From Tamlana sp038148895 (lineage in GTDB: Bacteria > Bacteroidota > Bacteroidia > Flavobacteriales > Flavobacteriaceae): DNA of 64,000 nucleotides. Under the pieces are notes generated by a model. It had not been told where the DNA came from. It was given only the letters and a program-made list of their open reading frames with translations, and ran no database searches. The stretch is taken from NCBI GenBank assembly GCA_038148895.1, contig JBBVGQ010000001.1; one strand, written 5' to 3'. Both the position numbers and the translations under genes were made by a program. The first letter of the stretch is position 1. Each line of letters opens with the position of its first letter. This document shows positions 61,471 through 64,000 of the stretch, one piece after another.

Positions 61471-62472
61471 ATGTCTTTAAAGAATAAGAGGATTGAAGTC
61501 ATGCAGTTTTTGGAAAAAGACGTTGATGCTTTAATGGAAAAGTATTTAATTCCCATTGATACGATATGGCAGCCAACCGATTTTTTACCAAATTCTGAAG
61601 CAAAGGATGATGCCTTTTTTGAAGAAATAAGGGAGATTAGGGAACTAGCCAAAGAACTACCGTACGATTTTTGGGTAGTTTTAGTTGGCGATATGATTAC
61701 TGAAGAAGCGCTGCCCACATACGAATCGTGGCTAATGGATGTTGAAGGCATCAATCAAGTTGATGAAGGCGGCAATGGCTGGTCTAAATGGGTAAAACAG
61801 TGGACTGCTGAAGAAAACCGTCATGGCGATGTACTCAACAAATACCTTTACCTTTCAGGTAGGGTGAATATGAAGGAAATCGAAAAAACCACGCAACACC
61901 TTATTGCCGATGGTTTTGACATTGGCACAGACCGCGATCCTTATAAAAACTTTGTTTATACCAGTTTTCAAGAATTGGCAACCTATGTTTCGCATAACCG
62001 CGTGGCCAAAATTGCCAAGAAAAATGGAAACAAACGATTGGCGAAAATGTGCCAAATTATTTCGGGAGACGAAATGCGCCATCACCACGCGTATTCTGAT
62101 TTTGTAGATCGTATTTTTAAGGTTGATCCTAGCCAAATGATGATGGCTTTTCATTATATGATGAAACAAAAAATTACCATGCCTGCCCATTTTTTAAGGG
62201 AATCTGGAGATAAAATAGGAACCGCTTTTGAAGAGTTTTCAAATACAGCACAGCGCATTGGGGTTTACACCTCAACTGACTATGTTGATATTTTGAAAAA
62301 ATTGATTGACCGTTGGGAAATTGACAAGATTACAGGCTTGAATGACGAGGCCGAAAAAGCAAGGGATTACCTTATGAAACTTCCTGAAAGAATGTACCGA
62401 TTGGCAGAACGTATGAAAATACCGGAAAACTCATTTCAATTTAAGTGGGTTGAACCAGCCTTAACAAAGTAA
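61471..62472 (+). CDS. Acyl-ACP desaturase
   Basis: A 333-residue soluble di-iron desaturase of the stearoyl-ACP type, which introduces a cis double bond into ACP-bound fatty acids. The metal motifs are EENRHGD (first EexH) and DEMRHH (second). It has no membrane segments, unlike membrane-bound DesA-type desaturases. It starts 7 nt after plsC, so acyl desaturation and lipid acylation are expressed together. The terminator after it marks the end of the operon. Confidence 0.92.
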   Translation: MSLKNKRIEVMQFLEKDVDALMEKYLIPIDTIWQPTDFLPNSEAKDDAFFEEIREIRELAKELPYDFWVVLVGDMITEEALPTYESWLMDVEGINQVDEGGNGWSKWVKQWTAEENRHGDVLNKYLYLSGRVNMKEIEKTTQHLIADGFDIGTDRDPYKNFVYTSFQELATYVSHNRVAKIAKKNGNKRLAKMCQIISGDEMRHHHAYSDFVDRIFKVDPSQMMMAFHYMMKQKITMPAHFLRESGDKIGTAFEEFSNTAQRIGVYTSTDYVDILKKLIDRWEIDKITGLNDEAEKARDYLMKLPERMYRLAERMKIPENSFQFKWVEPALTK

Positions 62473-62491
62473 AGCAATAAGAACATAAATT

Positions 62492-62526
62492 AATTCCTTT
62501 CCTAACCGAAAGGAATTTTTATTTTT
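62492..62526 (+). terminator. Terminator of the plsC-desaturase operon
   Basis: AATTCCTTTC, 6-nt loop, GAAAGGAATT, then a long T-rich run. It lies 20 nt after the desaturase stop. Confidence 0.82.
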
Positions 62527-62547
62527 ACTTTATATCAAGTTGAAAAA

Positions 62548-62979
62548 ATGAAATTCGAAAGCAAAAAAGACATATTATTTAGCATCATAATTATTGGTTT
62601 AAATACTTTTTTAATTGGTATTCTAATTTTTGGACTCATTGACGGAACGATGAAAAGCCAGGGCTATATCCCAATGATTATAATCTTAGCCGTTGTGTGG
62701 CTTTTATTTTGGTTATATTTTGGAACAAGTTATAAGTTATCAAAAGAAGATGGGCTAGTTTATAAAAGTGGTCCTTTCCGCGGAAAAATAGGCACAGATA
62801 GAATAACAGAAATTGTTAAAGGAAAAACGCTTTGGGTTGGGTTTAGACCTGCCACATCAAGAAAAGGATTGATTGTTAAATATGACAAATTCAATGAGCT
62901 TTATATAAGCCCAAAAACAAATGAATCTTTTATTGAAAAAATTCTTGAATTGAACAGTAAAATTAAAATAACAGCCTAA
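62548..62979 (+). CDS. bPH-domain membrane protein
   Basis: A 143-residue protein with two membrane helices (about 11-31 and 42-62) followed by a small cytoplasmic beta domain like bacterial PH type 4: LVYKSGPFRGKIGTDRITEI, LWVGFRPATSRKGLIVKYD and ELYISPKTNESFIEKI. Its function is unknown. It lies 21 nt before the HD-domain gene on the same strand. Confidence 0.82.
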   Translation: MKFESKKDILFSIIIIGLNTFLIGILIFGLIDGTMKSQGYIPMIIILAVVWLLFWLYFGTSYKLSKEDGLVYKSGPFRGKIGTDRITEIVKGKTLWVGFRPATSRKGLIVKYDKFNELYISPKTNESFIEKILELNSKIKITA

Positions 62980-63000
62980 AGTGCTATTCGGCTAAAAAAC

Positions 63001-63657
63001 ATGTACGCTTCAAAAGACATCATCAACAAAACGATAGCCTTCGTAAAAGAAACCTTGGCAGATGCCGAGGGCGGGCACGATTGGTTCCATACCGAAAGGG
63101 TTTATAACAATTCATTGCTAATTGCAAAAAGTGAACATGTAGATGAGTTTATCGTAGCCTTAGGCGCACTGCTTCATGATATTGCCGACAGTAAATTTCA
63201 TGATGGCAATGAAACTGTTGGTCCAAAAATAGCTAGGGAATTCCTGTTCAAATTAAATGTTGATTCAGCAGTTATCGAGCATGTTGTGAATATTATTGAA
63301 CATATATCCTTCAAAGGTGGCAATGAAGCACAAACATTCAAATCGGCAGAACTGGATGTTATTCAAGACGCTGATCGATTGGATGCGATTGGTGCCATTG
63401 GTATTGCCCGATGCTTTAACTATGGAGGTTTTAAAAACAGGGCACTTTATGACCCCGAAATTAAACCCAACCTCAACATGAGCAAAGCCGAGTATAAAAA
63501 CTCAAATGCACCAACCATCAATCATTTTTATGAAAAACTACTGCTTTTAAAAGACAGAATGAATACCGAAACAGGTAAACGTTTGGCTGCAAAACGGCAT
63601 GAATTTATGGAACACTATTTAGAGCAGTTTTATAAAGAATGGGAAGGCAGAAATTAG
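63001..63657 (+). CDS. HD-domain phosphohydrolase (YedJ-like)
   Basis: A 218-residue soluble metal-dependent phosphohydrolase. The HD motif is complete: HDWFHTERVYNNSL, LLHDIADSKF and QDADRLDAIGAIGIARCF, the last typical of the YedJ/YpgQ group, whose members hydrolyse nucleotides. The substrate is not shown. It follows the bPH gene and converges on the truncated last gene (5 nt). Confidence 0.92.
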   Translation: MYASKDIINKTIAFVKETLADAEGGHDWFHTERVYNNSLLIAKSEHVDEFIVALGALLHDIADSKFHDGNETVGPKIAREFLFKLNVDSAVIEHVVNIIEHISFKGGNEAQTFKSAELDVIQDADRLDAIGAIGIARCFNYGGFKNRALYDPEIKPNLNMSKAEYKNSNAPTINHFYEKLLLLKDRMNTETGKRLAAKRHEFMEHYLEQFYKEWEGRN

Positions 63658-63662
63658 CCATG

Positions 63663-64000
63663 CTAATACATAAACTCATGTAAGGTAGCCTTATCCTCCT
63701 GCTCATACAGCTTAATAACCCTTACGGTTTTACTTTCGTTTGGCTGGGCAAAATTCTCATAAACTGTATATTTTAAATACGTTGGATTTAACGTTGTTTC
63801 CTTTTTTAAATTTTTGATGTTGATGATCCATTTTCCTTGTTTTGCATCATCAATAAAAAATTCCTCAATTTGATATCCCTTTTTTAAACCGTCCATTAAA
63901 CGTTCATTTTTCGCAAAAGTTGAAAGTTCCCAAGTAAAATACTTATTATCTGGATTTACAAATTGAATTTCAAACTCTGCAAAAGGGTCATTCCATTCAA
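63663..64000 (-). CDS. Conserved protein of unknown function (truncated at the window edge)
   Basis: The C-terminal 112 residues of a longer protein; the start lies beyond base 64000, and the in-frame ATG at 63896 is internal because the frame stays open to the edge. The visible part looks beta-rich: DPFAEFEIQFVNPD, FTWELSTFAKNERLMDG, then GKWIINIKNLKKE and YLKYTVYENF. It could be a secreted or periplasmic beta domain. I do not recognise the family. Confidence 0.7.
   Translation of the reverse strand, partial: EWNDPFAEFEIQFVNPDNKYFTWELSTFAKNERLMDGLKKGYQIEEFFIDDAKQGKWIINIKNLKKETTLNPTYLKYTVYENFAQPNESKTVRVIKLYEQEDKATLHEFMY

Noticed and set aside
1..64000. CRISPR arrays, prophage, transposases, tRNA or rRNA genes
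   Set aside because: I saw no regularly spaced repeats, no phage or transposase proteins and no cloverleaf or rRNA-like sequence. A dedicated tRNA scan could still find a weak case.

Overview
The window is an AT-rich, gene-dense stretch of a chromosome from the Bacteroidota, most likely a marine member of the Flavobacteriaceae. The reasons are the gene families (alternative complex III, the MoxR-DUF58-Bat aerotolerance operon, DUF2490, DUF4382 and HYC/PP-like small proteins), the lack of Shine-Dalgarno sequences before most starts, and repeated TAnnTTTG -7 promoter boxes. I see no rRNA, tRNA, CRISPR array, prophage or insertion sequence. The DNA reads as core chromosome, with a few dispersed palindromic intergenic repeats.

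Layout. 1-3.7 kb: actB (cut by the window edge) and actA of the quinol-oxidising alternative complex III, minus strand. 3.9-4.3 kb: a small exported SPOR protein. 4.35-8.85 kb: rimP-nusA-infB, a transcription/translation operon with a hairpin in its leader and a probable internal infB promoter. 9.0-12.3 kb: a universal stress protein, pheS with two small conserved genes, and a CvpA-like membrane protein. 12.4-19.2 kb: an inorganic-carbon/anion island with two SulP transporters, two beta-carbonic anhydrases, an outer-membrane barrel candidate (DUF2490), a degenerate Usp protein and a small membrane protein. 19.3-28.5 kb: moxR, DUF58, a BatD/DUF4381-like gene and batA-batE in transcription order, all minus strand. 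28.7-33.9 kb: DUF4382 lipoprotein, AlbA_2-type protein, a candidate small RNA, ALDH7-type dehydrogenase and an isoaspartyl peptidase. 34.1-43.1 kb: a large alpha-2-macroglobulin lipoprotein and pbpC, with a DUF2071 gene and an ABM-domain gene between them. 43.1-46.7 kb: EEP phosphatase, YciI lipoprotein, CYTH, dinB and TerB. 47.0-50.3 kb: a DUF2202 ferritin-like protein divergent from a small Cys-rich protein and a TonB-dependent receptor carrying the OprC-type copper ligands. 50.4-57.1 kb: deacetylase, cyclase, a 53-residue Cys-rich protein, ferritin, OmpA, lipocalin-like protein and metG. 57.4-64 kb: LD-carboxypeptidase, DUF1569, TerB-DnaJ protein, bacilliredoxin, a plsC/acyl-ACP desaturase lipid operon, PH-domain and HD-domain genes, and a truncated gene at the edge.

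How the parts fit. Respiration (ACIII), envelope quality control (Bat, A2M/PbpC, OmpA) and metal handling (ferritin, copper receptor) dominate. The points most worth following are: a CRP/FNR-like site centred 41.5 bp upstream of the inferred start of the copper-receptor operon; a compact promoter-terminator unit at 31.18-31.25 kb that looks like a small RNA; a double SulP/carbonic-anhydrase island with an outer-membrane barrel; several promoters whose -7 box lies only 4-5 nt before the start codon (possible leaderless mRNAs); and a 53-aa gene with a TTG start. All family names come from reading the protein sequences. No database search was run.
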